From Brevundimonas sp. M20 (GTDB lineage Bacteria; Pseudomonadota; Alphaproteobacteria; Caulobacterales; Caulobacteraceae): a DNA stretch of 64,000 nucleotides. Under the pieces are notes generated by a model. It ran no database searches. It was not told the origin of the DNA and worked only from the letters and a program-made list of their open reading frames with translations. Made by a program: the position numbers and the translations under genes. The stretch is from contig NZ_CP041243.1 in assembly GCF_006547065.1 (NCBI RefSeq), positions 1-64,000 of the forward strand, given 5' to 3'. Positions 10,011 through 18,571 of this stretch are shown one piece after another (the first letter of the stretch is position 1; every line of letters begins with the position of its first letter).

Positions 10011-10750
10011 CACCCCACGCGCGGAGCTTTCAGCCGCCGCTTGTTGGTGTGGGTCGCGGGCGCGGAGCCAAGGTTCTGCGGAATCTCTCCCTTGAAGTAG
10101 AAGCGCTGCCACTGCTCCTTCACGGCCTCCGGATCACCGGCGGCCAGCGCTGTATTGAATTCGCCGCGCGCCTTCAGCCAGGCCTCGTACTGACCCTTCA
10201 TATTGGGGTTTGACTCCAGCGTCCGGATCACCGGTTCCAGGGTTTCGACCTTGCGATGCTCGAACGGGGTGATGAAGCAGAAGGGCTCTCCCTTCTTGAA
10301 CGTCACCTTGCCGGGGCGGGTGAAGATCCAGTTCATGGTGAAGGGGAAGGGCAGCCAGTCGGTCTCGATCAGGCCGGTCAGCGGCTGGATGCCGTCCTTC
10401 ACGTGGTTCGGCGCCCCGCCCGCCAGCATCCCCCAGCCCGGTGGGGTGCGGAACAGATACTGCGGATGCAGGGTCAGCACCCCACGCGAGAAGTGCGACG
10501 TCACAAAGTGGTTCAAACGCGGCGTCGGCCGCTCCGGCGTGATCGTGATGTCGGCCTGCGACGGGCCGCCGTTCCACTCGGCCGTGAAGGTGAACGGGCA
10601 CTGGATCTCCCAGCCCGTGGTGTTGGCCATGTTCAGCGGCAGGCAGCGATAGGGGTGTCGCTGGGCGAAGGCGTCCATCCAGTCGCGCGAGACCCGGCCC
10701 GGGACCAGATCAGGCGGCTGCGGCGACATCGGATAGCATTCCAGTTCCAC
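10010..10750 (-). CDS. DUF6065-type hypothetical protein
   Basis: A 246-aa soluble protein without a signal peptide. Conserved-looking features include GWEIQCPFTFTAEWNGG, the segment SHFSRGVLTLHPQYLFRTPPGW, and FTMNWIFTRPGKVTFKKGEPFCFITP, which resemble the DUF6065 family as I recall it. Its stop codon overlaps the T-run of the convergent terminator by one base. Other members I am aware of are uncharacterised. The gene is divergent from the editing-protein gene, with about 50 bp between them. Confidence 0.7.
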   Translation of the reverse strand: MELECYPMSPQPPDLVPGRVSRDWMDAFAQRHPYRCLPLNMANTTGWEIQCPFTFTAEWNGGPSQADITITPERPTPRLNHFVTSHFSRGVLTLHPQYLFRTPPGWGMLAGGAPNHVKDGIQPLTGLIETDWLPFPFTMNWIFTRPGKVTFKKGEPFCFITPFEHRKVETLEPVIRTLESNPNMKGQYEAWLKARGEFNTALAAGDPEAVKEQWQRFYFKGEIPQNLGSAPATHTNKRRLKAPRVG

Positions 10751-10803
10751 GGGCGGTCTCCGGCGGGTAAGCGAATACGTCCCCTCCTCCCTACCGAAGC
10801 CAG

Positions 10804-11349
10804 ATGACCGAAGACAACCCGATCGCTGCCGCTCCTGTCGCCGAGCCCGCCTTTGACCGCGACCGGCTGCTGGCGTGGATGGCCGAGCAGGGGATCGCGC
10901 AGACCACCCATGATCACCCCGCCGTCTTCCGGGTCGAGGAAGGGCTGGAGCTCAAGGCCGCCATGCCCGGCGCCCACACCAAGAACCTGTTCCTCAAGGA
11001 CAAGAAGGGGAAGCTGTGGCTGATCTCGGCCCGGCAGGACACGGTCGTCGACCTGAAGCGCGCGCCCAAGACCATCGGCTCGGACCGCCTGTCCTTCGGC
11101 AACGAGCATCTGCTGTACGAGACCCTCGGCGTCCGGCCCGGCTCGGTGACGGCGCTTGCGTTGATCAACGACCCCGATCAGCGCGTGACCTTCATCCTCG
11201 ACAAGGCCCTGTGGGACGCCGACATCGTCAACTTCCACCCCCTGACCAACACCGCCACGACCGCGCTGGCGCAAGGCGAGTTCCGCAAGGCGCTCGACGC
11301 CATGGGCCGGGCTCCGGTGACGGTGGTGGATTTCTCTGACCTGATCTGA
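10804..11349 (+). CDS. Prolyl-tRNA editing protein (ProX/PrdX, YbaK superfamily)
   Basis: Hydrolyses mischarged Ala-tRNA(Pro) or related species as a free-standing editing domain. The 181-aa chain carries the PrdX pattern [29 protein letters not shown] (with the conserved Lys), [16 protein letters not shown] and [12 protein letters not shown]. These match free PrdX-type deacylases. The start ATG is at 10804. The next gene, purH, begins 82 bp after its stop, so the two may be co-transcribed. Confidence 0.9.
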   Translation: MTEDNPIAAAPVAEPAFDRDRLLAWMAEQGIAQTTHDHPAVFRVEEGLELKAAMPGAHTKNLFLKDKKGKLWLISARQDTVVDLKRAPKTIGSDRLSFGNEHLLYETLGVRPGSVTALALINDPDQRVTFILDKALWDADIVNFHPLTNTATTALAQGEFRKALDAMGRAPVTVVDFSDLI

Positions 11350-11431
11350 GGTTCCAAGGTTCAATCCTTGGCCGGACAGTGCTAGAGCCCCGCGCGTCTC
11401 CCCGACCCCATTCCAGATCACGGACGTCGCC

Positions 11432-13036
11432 ATGCCCGCCGCTCCCGACTTTCCCCCCGCGCCGAACCGCGTGGCGCCGAAGCGCGCCCTGATCTCGCTG
11501 AGCGACAAGACCGGGCTGGAGGACGCCGCCCGCGCCCTGCACGATCTGGGCGTCGAACTGGTCTCGACCGGCGGCACCCGCGCCGCCATCGCGGGCTTCG
11601 GCCTGCCGGTGAAGGACGTGGCCGATCTGACCGGCTTCCCGGAAATGATGGACGGCCGGGTCAAGACCCTGCACCCCGTCGTGCACGGCGGCCTGCTGGG
11701 CGTTCGGGACGAGCCGTCCCACGCCCGGGCCATGACCGAACACGGCATCGGCGGCATCGATATCGCCTGGATCGACCTCTATCCGTTCGAGGCCACCGTG
11801 GCTTCCGGCGGGGGCTTTGAAGCCGCCGTCGAGAACATCGACATCGGCGGCCCGGCCATGATCCGGTCGGCGTCCAAGAACCACGGCTATGTCGCCGTCT
11901 GCGTCGACAAGGACGCGGTTGATCAGGTTCTGGAAGCCCTCAAGGCCGACGGCGCGACCACGCTGGAGCTGCGCAAGCGTCTGGCCGCCCGCGCCTTCGC
12001 CCGCACCGCCGCCTATGACGCCGCCGTCTCGGGCTGGTTCGCCGGTCAGGTCGGCGACGAGGCTCCGGCTCGCAAATCCATCGCCGGTTCGCTGGCCCAG
12101 ACCCTGCGCTACGGCGAGAACCCGCACCAGACGGGCGCCTTCTATCGCACCGGCGAGGCCCGCCCCGGGGTCGCCTACGCCACCCAGATCCAGGGCAAGG
12201 AACTGGGCTACAACAACATCGCCGACGCAGACGCCGCCTATGAGTTGGTGGCCGAGTTCGAGCAGCCCGCCGTCGTCATCGTCAAACACGCCAACCCCTG
12301 CGGCGTAGCGGTCGGTAAGGACCTGTCGGAAGCCTACGCCCGCGCGCTCGAGTGCGACGCCGTCTCCGCGTTTGGGGGAGTGATCGCGGTCAACCGCGTG
12401 CTGACCGGGGCCGACGCCCGCGCCATCACCGAGATCTTCACCGAAGTCGTCATCGCCCCCGGCGCCGACGATGAGGCGAAGGACGTCTTCGCCGCCAAGA
12501 AGAACCTGCGCCTGCTGATCACCAACGGCCTTCCTGATCCCCATGGGCCGGGCGAGGTCTTCCGCTCGGTCGCCGGCGGCTTCCTGGTCCAGAGCCGCGA
12601 CCGGTCGCTGATCAAGCCGTCGGACCTGAAGATCGTCACGCGCCGCCAGCCGACGCCGACCGAAATCCAGGACATGCTGTTCGCCTTCACCGTGGCCAAG
12701 CACGTGAAGTCCAACGCCATCGTCTATGCGAAGGACGGCCAGACGGCGGGCATCGGCGCCGGCCAGATGAACCGCCGCGACTCGGCCCGCATCGCCGCCA
12801 TCCGCGCCAGGGAAGCCGGTGAGGCCAAGGGCCTGACCACCTCGCTGGCCGAGGGTTCGGCCTGTGCGTCGGAAGCCTTCTTCCCCTTCGCCGACGGCCT
12901 TCTGGAAGCGGTCGCGGCGGGCGCCACGGCGGTGATCCAGCCGGGCGGCTCGATGCGCGACGCCGAAGTCATCGCCGCCGCCGACGAGAAGGGCATCGCC
13001 ATGGCCTTCACCGGCGTGCGGGTCTTCCGGCATTAA
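11432..13036 (+). CDS. purH: Bifunctional AICAR formyltransferase / IMP cyclohydrolase
   Basis: Carries out the last two steps of purine synthesis, from AICAR to IMP. The 534-aa protein has an N-terminal cyclohydrolase domain with [16 protein letters not shown] and [16 protein letters not shown]. The C-terminal formyltransferase domain has the catalytic KHANPCG motif and [20 protein letters not shown] sequence near the end. The length is normal. A 40-nt palindromic repeat copy begins 6 bp after the stop and may act on the 3' end of the transcript. Confidence 0.97.
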   Translation: MPAAPDFPPAPNRVAPKRALISLSDKTGLEDAARALHDLGVELVSTGGTRAAIAGFGLPVKDVADLTGFPEMMDGRVKTLHPVVHGGLLGVRDEPSHARAMTEHGIGGIDIAWIDLYPFEATVASGGGFEAAVENIDIGGPAMIRSASKNHGYVAVCVDKDAVDQVLEALKADGATTLELRKRLAARAFARTAAYDAAVSGWFAGQVGDEAPARKSIAGSLAQTLRYGENPHQTGAFYRTGEARPGVAYATQIQGKELGYNNIADADAAYELVAEFEQPAVVIVKHANPCGVAVGKDLSEAYARALECDAVSAFGGVIAVNRVLTGADARAITEIFTEVVIAPGADDEAKDVFAAKKNLRLLITNGLPDPHGPGEVFRSVAGGFLVQSRDRSLIKPSDLKIVTRRQPTPTEIQDMLFAFTVAKHVKSNAIVYAKDGQTAGIGAGQMNRRDSARIAAIRAREAGEAKGLTTSLAEGSACASEAFFPFADGLLEAVAAGATAVIQPGGSMRDAEVIAAADEKGIAMAFTGVRVFRH

Positions 13037-13041
13037 TCCTG

Positions 13042-13081
13042 GCGCTACCGCTCGCCGCGCGGCGGCTCGCTGCTTGAGCGC
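13042..13081 (-). repeat. 40-nt palindromic repeat, copy A
   Basis: Read on the minus strand this copy begins GCGCTCAAGCAG and ends GAGCGGTAGCGC around the palindromic core CCGCCGCGCGGCG. It matches copies at 20387-20426 and 25624-25663 at nearly every position and has the same 40-nt length. It lies just after the purH stop. Confidence 0.8.
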
Positions 13082-13092
13082 AGGTCCGCCTC

Positions 13093-13212
13093 ACCCCTCC
13101 ATCACCCTGCGGGTGGCCCCCCTCCCCAGCTTCGCTGGAGAGGTGATCCGGTTTTCACCTCTCCACCCAGTGGGGAGGTGGCTCGACGGCGAAGCCGGAG
13201 AGACGGAGGGGT
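13093..13212. repeat. Paired inverted CTCCCC/GGGGAGG element, head-to-head pair
   Basis: ACCCCTCC at the left end mirrors GGAGGGGT at the right end, and GGAGAGGTGA / TCACCTCTCC mirror each other around an 8-bp centre. Each half contains its own hairpins (for example AGC-TTC-GCT and CGGC-GAA-GCCG). It fills the gap between purH and the convergent reductase gene. Related pairs occur at 42617-42742 and 45721-45899, where the two units point the other way. Confidence 0.75.
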
Positions 13213-14018
13213 CAGTCCTCAATCACCTCGTGCGCCCCGACGGCTCCGGCGCGCCAGTAGCCGGCGGCCTTCAGCGCCTTCGGATCAAAGCCCATGGCGA
13301 CCACCACGCCGCGCAGGGTCCGCGCCACCTGACTTTCGCCCGCGATCCAGACATAGGCGTCGTCGCGCGGAAGATCGGCCAGCGCGGTCTCGGCCGCCGC
13401 CTGCAGGCCCTCCACGCGACCACGCGGGCCACCCTTGCGATCCACGCGCACCACCGTCAGGTCGGCGGCGCTGTTCAGCGGCGGGGCGGAGGCTTCATCC
13501 TCGACCTCCACGATCACCAGCGCCTTGCTGCCTCCAGACAGTTCCTCCAACCGCCGCGAGATGGCGGGAACCGCCGTCTCGTCGCCGATCAGGACGTGAT
13601 GCGGGAAGGCGGTCGGGACGATGAACGATCCGCGCGGCCCGCCGACGCCCAGCTTCGATCCGGGCCGGGCCGTCATCACCCAGTCCGTCGCCGGACCGCC
13701 GTGGCCGACCGCGAAGTCCACGGTCAGGGTCTTCGCCGCCGTGTCCCACAGGCGTGGCGTATAATCCCGCATCACCGGGCGCGGCTCGGCGAAGACCGGC
13801 CCGTCCGGCCCCACCGTCGGCAGGGCCAGGGTCTCGCCCTCACGGACGGGGAAGATCTTCACATGGTCGTCGAAGCCCAGGGAGACGAAGTCCTCAAGAT
13901 CTCCGGTCAGCACCACCCGCTTCAGCGACGGCGTCAGGTCCGAGACCTCGACCACCTCCAGCAGGCGGAATTTCAGCGGGTGCCGGACACGCCGGGCGAT
14001 ACGAAGGGCGTCCGTCAT
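13212..14018 (-). CDS. Siderophore-interacting protein (SIP/YqjH-type ferric-chelate reductase)
   Basis: NAD(P)H-dependent flavoprotein that releases iron from ferric siderophores in the cytoplasm. The 268-aa chain has the FAD-binding signature RPVMRDYTPR near residue 80 and a C-terminal NADPH-binding domain (HVLIGDETAVPAISRRLEEL, YVWIAGESQVARTLR). Its start overlaps the stop of the PadR gene by 4 bp (ATGA), so the pair is one operon. In Escherichia coli the equivalent yqjH is controlled by the PadR-like nickel sensor YqjI, which fits this arrangement. Confidence 0.9.
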   Translation of the reverse strand: MTDALRIARRVRHPLKFRLLEVVEVSDLTPSLKRVVLTGDLEDFVSLGFDDHVKIFPVREGETLALPTVGPDGPVFAEPRPVMRDYTPRLWDTAAKTLTVDFAVGHGGPATDWVMTARPGSKLGVGGPRGSFIVPTAFPHHVLIGDETAVPAISRRLEELSGGSKALVIVEVEDEASAPPLNSAADLTVVRVDRKGGPRGRVEGLQAAAETALADLPRDDAYVWIAGESQVARTLRGVVVAMGFDPKALKAAGYWRAGAVGAHEVIED

Positions 14019-14605
14019 GCCTTTTCCACCCGATCCGCGGCCTGATTGAGAATGTCGGCGACGGCCTTGATCCGCGCCTCGTCCAGCGGGATGTCCTCGG
14101 CCAGCTTGGCGTGAACCACGCCACGCAGACGCACGATGGCCTCGGCGATGGGCGTCGGCCGCGCCGCGCGATGAGCGAACTTCGCCAGCACCTCGCGCAG
14201 ATCGGTCAGGGCCTCCGCATTCTCTTCCAGCAGGGTCCGTCCGGCCCCGGTGATGGCGTAGCGCTTCTTGCCGCCGTCCTCATGGCCCTCCAGCGCGCCC
14301 ATCTCCTCCAGCAGGGTCAGGGTCGGATAGATGACGCCGGGGCTGGGCGCATAGGCGCCGCCCATCCGGGTCTCGATGGCCTTGATCAGCTCATAACCAT
14401 GCGCCGGGCCGTCCTCGGCGATCAGCGACAGGATCAGCCAGCGCAGGTCGCCCCGCGCCAGCAGCCGCTTGCCGCCGCCGCGATGACCTCGCGGACCACC
14501 CCGACCACCGCCTGGACCGCCGGGCCATCCGCGACCGAACTCATTGCGCATGCCGCGCCCGACCTTATCGGGGCTACCATGGCCCCATCGTTGATGCCAC
14601 ATCAT
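14015..14605 (-). CDS. PadR family regulator with Gly/Arg/His-rich N-terminus (YqjI-like)
   Basis: Winged-helix repressor. The N-terminal 50 residues are rich in Gly, Arg and His (WHQRWGHGS, GRGGPRGHRGGG), recalling the metal-binding extension of E. coli YqjI. The PadR domain then reads LLARGDLRWLILSLIAEDGPAHGYELIKAIETRMGG followed by PSPGVIYPTLTLLEEMG. An in-frame ATG 30 bp upstream (14635) exists, but AAGAAGG sits 5 nt before the ATG at 14605. The longer form would put the palindromic operator across its start codon, so I chose 14605 (196 aa). Translationally coupled to the reductase gene. Nickel or iron sensing is inferred. Confidence 0.88.
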   Translation of the reverse strand: MMWHQRWGHGSPDKVGRGMRNEFGRGWPGGPGGGRGGPRGHRGGGKRLLARGDLRWLILSLIAEDGPAHGYELIKAIETRMGGAYAPSPGVIYPTLTLLEEMGALEGHEDGGKKRYAITGAGRTLLEENAEALTDLREVLAKFAHRAARPTPIAEAIVRLRGVVHAKLAEDIPLDEARIKAVADILNQAADRVEKA

Positions 14606-14620
14606 CGCATCCTTCTTTTC

Positions 14621-14652
14621 GATATATCTATTCATCGAGATTTAGATATATC
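14621..14652. promoter_or_regulatory. Palindromic operator between the padR-like gene and the divergent hydrolase gene
   Basis: GATATATCTA (14621-14630) and TAGATATATC (14643-14652) are perfect inverted copies with a 12-bp spacer, and each half is itself nearly palindromic. In GC-rich DNA this AT-rich pair stands out sharply. It lies 16 bp upstream of the chosen PadR start and 24 bp before the divergent gene, so one bound regulator could control both. PadR autoregulation is inferred from the family. Confidence 0.75.
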
Positions 14653-14675
14653 TGAAACTACAGGTCCGCAAGGGG

Positions 14676-15470
14676 GTGGCGCTTTTGGTCGAAGCGCGGC
14701 TCACTCCGGGCATGGATACGCTCGCCGGCCGCTGGGCCCTTCTCGAAGCCGGGGTCACGATCATCGGACCGGATGACGACCGCCCACGCCCGGCGGTCCT
14801 TCTGTTCCATGGCTGCGGCGGCATTCGCGAGCACATGACCCACTACGCCGAGGCGGCGAAGGCCGTGGGCTGGCGGGCCTTCATCATCGATTCCTTCGGA
14901 CCGCGCGGCTGGAGCCGACAACGCGCCCTGTTCGCCGTCTGCTCGGGCATGACCTTCCGGGGCGACCAGCGGGCGGGCGACGTGCTGGCCGCCCTGGACG
15001 GCGTGTCACGTCGGCGAGACGTGGATCGATCGCGGATCACCCTCGCCGGCTGGAGCCACGGCGGCTGGGGCATCATGGAGGCGATGAGCGCGGATCGGCG
15101 CGCGGGCAGTCTGGGCCTCCGCGATCCCGGGGCGGCGTCCCTCGACGGCGTCGTCGGCGCCTATCTGGCCTATCCCTACATCGGCTTCGGCGCCTTCAAC
15201 CGAATGCGGCCCTGGACGCACTGCCCGAAGACCCTCGCCGTCATCTCGCGCACGGATCACCTCAGCACCGTGCGCAACGCCGAACAGGTCCACGACATGG
15301 TCCGCCGCTGCGGCGCCGAGGTCGAGACCTGGATCGCGGACGGCAGCCACGCCTTCGATGAACCGGGTGCGGCCAAACCCATGCTGTACGATCCGGCTCT
15401 GGCCGACGAGGCCCTGCGCCGCTTCGCCGCCCTGCTGGAAGACGTGGCGGTCGCGCCTGCGAACCCCTAG
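14676..15470 (+). CDS. Dienelactone-hydrolase-family alpha/beta hydrolase
   Basis: A 264-aa cytoplasmic-looking alpha/beta hydrolase. HGCGGIREH forms the oxyanion region, the nucleophile elbow reads GWSHGGW near residues 127-133, and the later SRTDH and GSHAFDEP segments supply the acid and histidine (SHAFD). The start is GTG at 14676; a TTG at 14685 with AGGGGG 8 nt upstream is nearly as good. It is divergent from the PadR-reductase operon across a shared operator, so it may belong to the same metal or siderophore response. Its substrate is unknown. The stop overlaps the convergent OsmC gene by 4 bp. Confidence 0.82.
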   Translation: MALLVEARLTPGMDTLAGRWALLEAGVTIIGPDDDRPRPAVLLFHGCGGIREHMTHYAEAAKAVGWRAFIIDSFGPRGWSRQRALFAVCSGMTFRGDQRAGDVLAALDGVSRRRDVDRSRITLAGWSHGGWGIMEAMSADRRAGSLGLRDPGAASLDGVVGAYLAYPYIGFGAFNRMRPWTHCPKTLAVISRTDHLSTVRNAEQVHDMVRRCGAEVETWIADGSHAFDEPGAAKPMLYDPALADEALRRFAALLEDVAVAPANP

Positions 15471-15928
15471 CGCGGCTCCACCGTCACCGACGCCCGCAGG
15501 GAGTTGGCGATGTAGCAATGCTCGTGCGAGCGGTGATGCAGTTCCGCCAGCGCCGCCGCGTCCGGCGAGGTCGCGCCCGAAAAGGTCACCGCGGGCTTCA
15601 GCACCACCGAGACGATGGACACCCTGCCCCGGTCATCGCGCCCCATGATCCCGACCGCCTCATCGACATAGCGATCCACGACAAGGCCCGCCTTGGCCGC
15701 ATAGGCGAGGAAGAACAGCATGTGACAGCTGGACACGGCGGCCACCAGCGCCTCTTCCGGGTCCACGGCGGTCGGGTCGGACATCGGAACCGGCACACTG
15801 CCCGGCGCGGATGACCCGCGCACCACGGCCCCGCCGTCGAAACGCCAGTCGTGGGCGCGGCTGTAGCGGTTGTCGAGGAAGGGCTGCTCGCCCCGGACCC
15901 ATTCAACGGTCGCGACATACTCACTCAT
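15467..15928 (-). CDS. OsmC/Ohr family protein
   Basis: Thiol-dependent peroxidase-like protein of 153 aa. The two cysteines of the family are present: one in VAAVSSCHMLFFLAYAAKAG and one in HHRSHEHCYIANSL. The acidic VDPEEALVAAV lead-in matches OsmC. The convergent position with the hydrolase gene, with a 4-bp overlap of stops, does not imply shared function. Peroxide or organic hydroperoxide reduction is the family role; the exact substrate is not known. Confidence 0.9.
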   Translation of the reverse strand: MSEYVATVEWVRGEQPFLDNRYSRAHDWRFDGGAVVRGSSAPGSVPVPMSDPTAVDPEEALVAAVSSCHMLFFLAYAAKAGLVVDRYVDEAVGIMGRDDRGRVSIVSVVLKPAVTFSGATSPDAAALAELHHRSHEHCYIANSLRASVTVEPR

Positions 15929-16043
15929 GGCGGTCCTTCCTCTCCTGCGATCCTCAGGCCGATGACCAAACCGTGTAGCACGGCTTCACGCGGGAACCCG
16001 GACCCGGCTTGCCCGCGCGGGCGACCCGCCTTATCCGGGGTCC

Positions 16044-16703
16044 ATGGCCGCGCCCCTGATCTGTCCCTCCATTCTCGCCAGCGACTTCTCGAAGCTGGGC
16101 GAGGAAGTCCGCGCCCTCGACGCCGCGGGCGCCGACTGGATCCACGTCGATGTGATGGACGGCCATTTCGTGCCCAACATCACCCTCGGCCCCGACATCG
16201 TGAAGGCCATCCGGCCGCACACGAAACTGCCGTTCGACGTGCACCTGATGGTCGCCCCGGTCGATCCCTGGCTGGAAGCCTATCGTGAGGCGGGCGCCGA
16301 CATCCTGACCGTACACCCGGAAAGCGGCCCGCACCTGCACCGCACCCTGGGCCGCATCCGGCAGCTGGGCGCCAAGGCCGGCGTGGTGCTGAACCCCGGC
16401 ACGCCCCTGACCGTTCTGGAAGAAGTCGTGGAACTGGTGGATCTGGTGCTGCTCATGTCGGTCAACCCGGGCTTCGGCGGGCAGTCGTTCATCCCGACCT
16501 CCCTGCGCAAGATCGAGAAGGCCCGCGCCCTGCTGGACGCCGCCGGATCGAAGGCCCACCTGCAGGTCGACGGCGGCGTGACCTCGGCCAACGCCGCCGC
16601 CTGTGTCGCGGCGGGCGCCGACGCCCTTGTGGCCGGCTCCTTCGTGTTCAAGGGCGGCCCCGACGCCTATGCCGCCAACATTCAGGCCCTGAAGGCCGCG
16701 TGA
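16044..16703 (+). CDS. rpe: Ribulose-phosphate 3-epimerase
   Basis: Interconverts ribulose 5-phosphate and xylulose 5-phosphate in the pentose phosphate cycle. The 219-aa TIM barrel shows PSILASDFSKLGEE, DWIHVDVMDGHFVPNITLGP with the metal-binding His/Asp, VHLMV, LMSVNPGFGGQSF and QVDGGV. The ATG at 16044 places PSILASDF at the usual N-terminal position. The stop overlaps the GTG start of the heparinase-like gene (GTGA), so the two are translationally coupled. Confidence 0.97.
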   Translation: MAAPLICPSILASDFSKLGEEVRALDAAGADWIHVDVMDGHFVPNITLGPDIVKAIRPHTKLPFDVHLMVAPVDPWLEAYREAGADILTVHPESGPHLHRTLGRIRQLGAKAGVVLNPGTPLTVLEEVVELVDLVLLMSVNPGFGGQSFIPTSLRKIEKARALLDAAGSKAHLQVDGGVTSANAAACVAAGADALVAGSFVFKGGPDAYAANIQALKAA

Positions 16704-18505
16704 GCCCTCTCGGCCCCTTCTCCCGGACGGAAGGCGACGCCCCCGCGCCCGGCGAGATTCCCGGCCTGCGCGGCGCGCCGGTCCGCACCCCTGTGCGCAC
16801 GACCGGGGCCTCGACCGGTCCTGCCCTGTGGCCCGCCATCATCGGCAAGCTGCTCAGCCGCCAGCTGTGGATCGAGGCCTATGGCCTGCCCGGCTACGCC
16901 CTGACCCTGCGCGGTCGCACGGCCCAGAGCTTCGCCTCGACGCCGCGCGACTTCCGCCCGGTCGATCCGGCTGTCGGCAAGGGCATCCTTGGAGGCCGTT
17001 TCGTTCTGGCCGGCTCGAGCCTTGAGATCGAGGCGACGGAAGACCCCTTCAACCGCCCCAGCCCCAATCGCGCGTTCGCGACCGACCTGCACGCCTTCGC
17101 CTGGCTGCCGTCCCTGATGGCCCAGGGCGAACGCGGCGCCCGCGAGGCCCTGCGCCTGACCCTGATCTGGGCGGATGTCTTCGTGCGCTGGTCGCCCTTC
17201 GCCTGGGATCCCGACATTCTGGCCCGGCGCGCGGTCAACCTGGCCTGCGCCGCCCGTCGCATGGGCCAGGTCGCCACAGAGGCCGAACGGCTGAAACTGG
17301 CGAGCATTCTGGGTCGTCAGGCGCGCCAGCTGCTGCGTCCGCCCGGCGGGGTCGCCACCCTGTCCGAACGAATGACCGCCGCGGCCTTGATCGGCGCGGT
17401 CCTGTCCGGTCCGCCCGGCGCCGCGCTGCGCCGCAAGGCCCTCGCCCGTCTCTCCCGCGCCCTGCCCCGCACCGTCGGCGTGGACGGCGGCCATGCCGGT
17501 CGCAGCCCGGAAGCCGGTCTTGAGCTCCTGCTCGACCTGCTGACGCTGGACGACGGCCTGTCCCGGATTTCCGAACCCACGCCCGACGCCGTCAGTGATG
17601 CGATCCACCGGCTGCGCAAGGCCCTGATCATCCAGACCCTGCCGGACGGCCGACTGGCCACCCTGCAAGGCGGCGGCCCCTCGACGGTCGAGCGTGTGGC
17701 CGCCGCGCGCGGGATCGAGGGTCGGCCGGAAGACGTCTCCGGCGGCGTCGGCGGGCTCAGCCGCATCCGCAGCCCCCTCCTGACCGTGACGGCAGACACC
17801 GCGCCCCCCGCGCGCGGGGCGTGGTCCACCGCCGCCTGCGCCCAACCGCTGTCGCTCGAGATCGTCTGCGGCAAGGACCGTCTGGTCACCGGCTGCGGCT
17901 GGACGCCGCGCGCGGCTGATCGGCAGGGCCTGCGCCTGACGCCCGGCCATTCGACCCTGACGCTGGGCGAGATCTCGACCGGCGAACCTCTGGGCGGCTG
18001 GAAAGCCGACCTGCTCGGCTCACGCCTCGTCGGCGCCCCCCTGCATGTCGAGGTTGACCAGCGCGACGGCGAAGGCGCCGTCTGGCTGGAGATCGAACAC
18101 GACGGCTGGGTCCACGAGTTCGGCCTGATGCATCAGCGCCGTCTCTATCTCGACCAGCGTCTGGATGAACTGCGCGCCGAGGAGCGCCTGCACCCGGCGC
18201 CGGGCCGCAAGGAGGTCGTGCGCGCCATCGCCGCCCCTTACGCCGTCCGCTTCCAGCTGGAGCCCGGCGTTCAGGCCTCTTTGGCCCGCGACCGCCGCTC
18301 GATCCTGCTGCGCGGCCATTCGGGCCGTGGCTGGTGGTTCCGCACAGACGGTCCCGACGTCGCCATCGAGCCTTCGGTCCATGTGGACGAAGGCCTGACC
18401 CGCCGGTCGCTGCAGATCGTTGTGCGAGGATCGGCCCGCACCGATTCCGAGACCAAGATTCGCTGGAAGCTCAGCCCGGCGGGCGCCGGCGGCGACCCCT
18501 CTTGA
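16700..18505 (+). CDS. Heparinase II/III family protein
   Basis: Large (601 aa) alpha/alpha-toroid plus beta-sheet protein of the heparinase II/III-like family. Supporting features are the N-terminal helical half (GRSPEAGLELLLDLLTLDDGLS, FNRPSPNRAFATDLHAFAWLP) and a C-terminal all-beta half with HDGWVHEFGLMHQRRLYLD and VRFQLEPGVQASLARDRRSILLRG. There is no obvious signal peptide, which is odd for a polysaccharide lyase. The start is GTG, overlapping the rpe stop. In relatives it accompanies rpe and purH. The substrate is unknown. Confidence 0.85.
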   Translation: MSPLGPFSRTEGDAPAPGEIPGLRGAPVRTPVRTTGASTGPALWPAIIGKLLSRQLWIEAYGLPGYALTLRGRTAQSFASTPRDFRPVDPAVGKGILGGRFVLAGSSLEIEATEDPFNRPSPNRAFATDLHAFAWLPSLMAQGERGAREALRLTLIWADVFVRWSPFAWDPDILARRAVNLACAARRMGQVATEAERLKLASILGRQARQLLRPPGGVATLSERMTAAALIGAVLSGPPGAALRRKALARLSRALPRTVGVDGGHAGRSPEAGLELLLDLLTLDDGLSRISEPTPDAVSDAIHRLRKALIIQTLPDGRLATLQGGGPSTVERVAAARGIEGRPEDVSGGVGGLSRIRSPLLTVTADTAPPARGAWSTAACAQPLSLEIVCGKDRLVTGCGWTPRAADRQGLRLTPGHSTLTLGEISTGEPLGGWKADLLGSRLVGAPLHVEVDQRDGEGAVWLEIEHDGWVHEFGLMHQRRLYLDQRLDELRAEERLHPAPGRKEVVRAIAAPYAVRFQLEPGVQASLARDRRSILLRGHSGRGWWFRTDGPDVAIEPSVHVDEGLTRRSLQIVVRGSARTDSETKIRWKLSPAGAGGDPS

Positions 18506-18571
18506 GCGCGACGGTCCCCGGGACCATCTGACGAGCTCGCGCGTTATGACTGATCGAAGACCAGGACCGAC

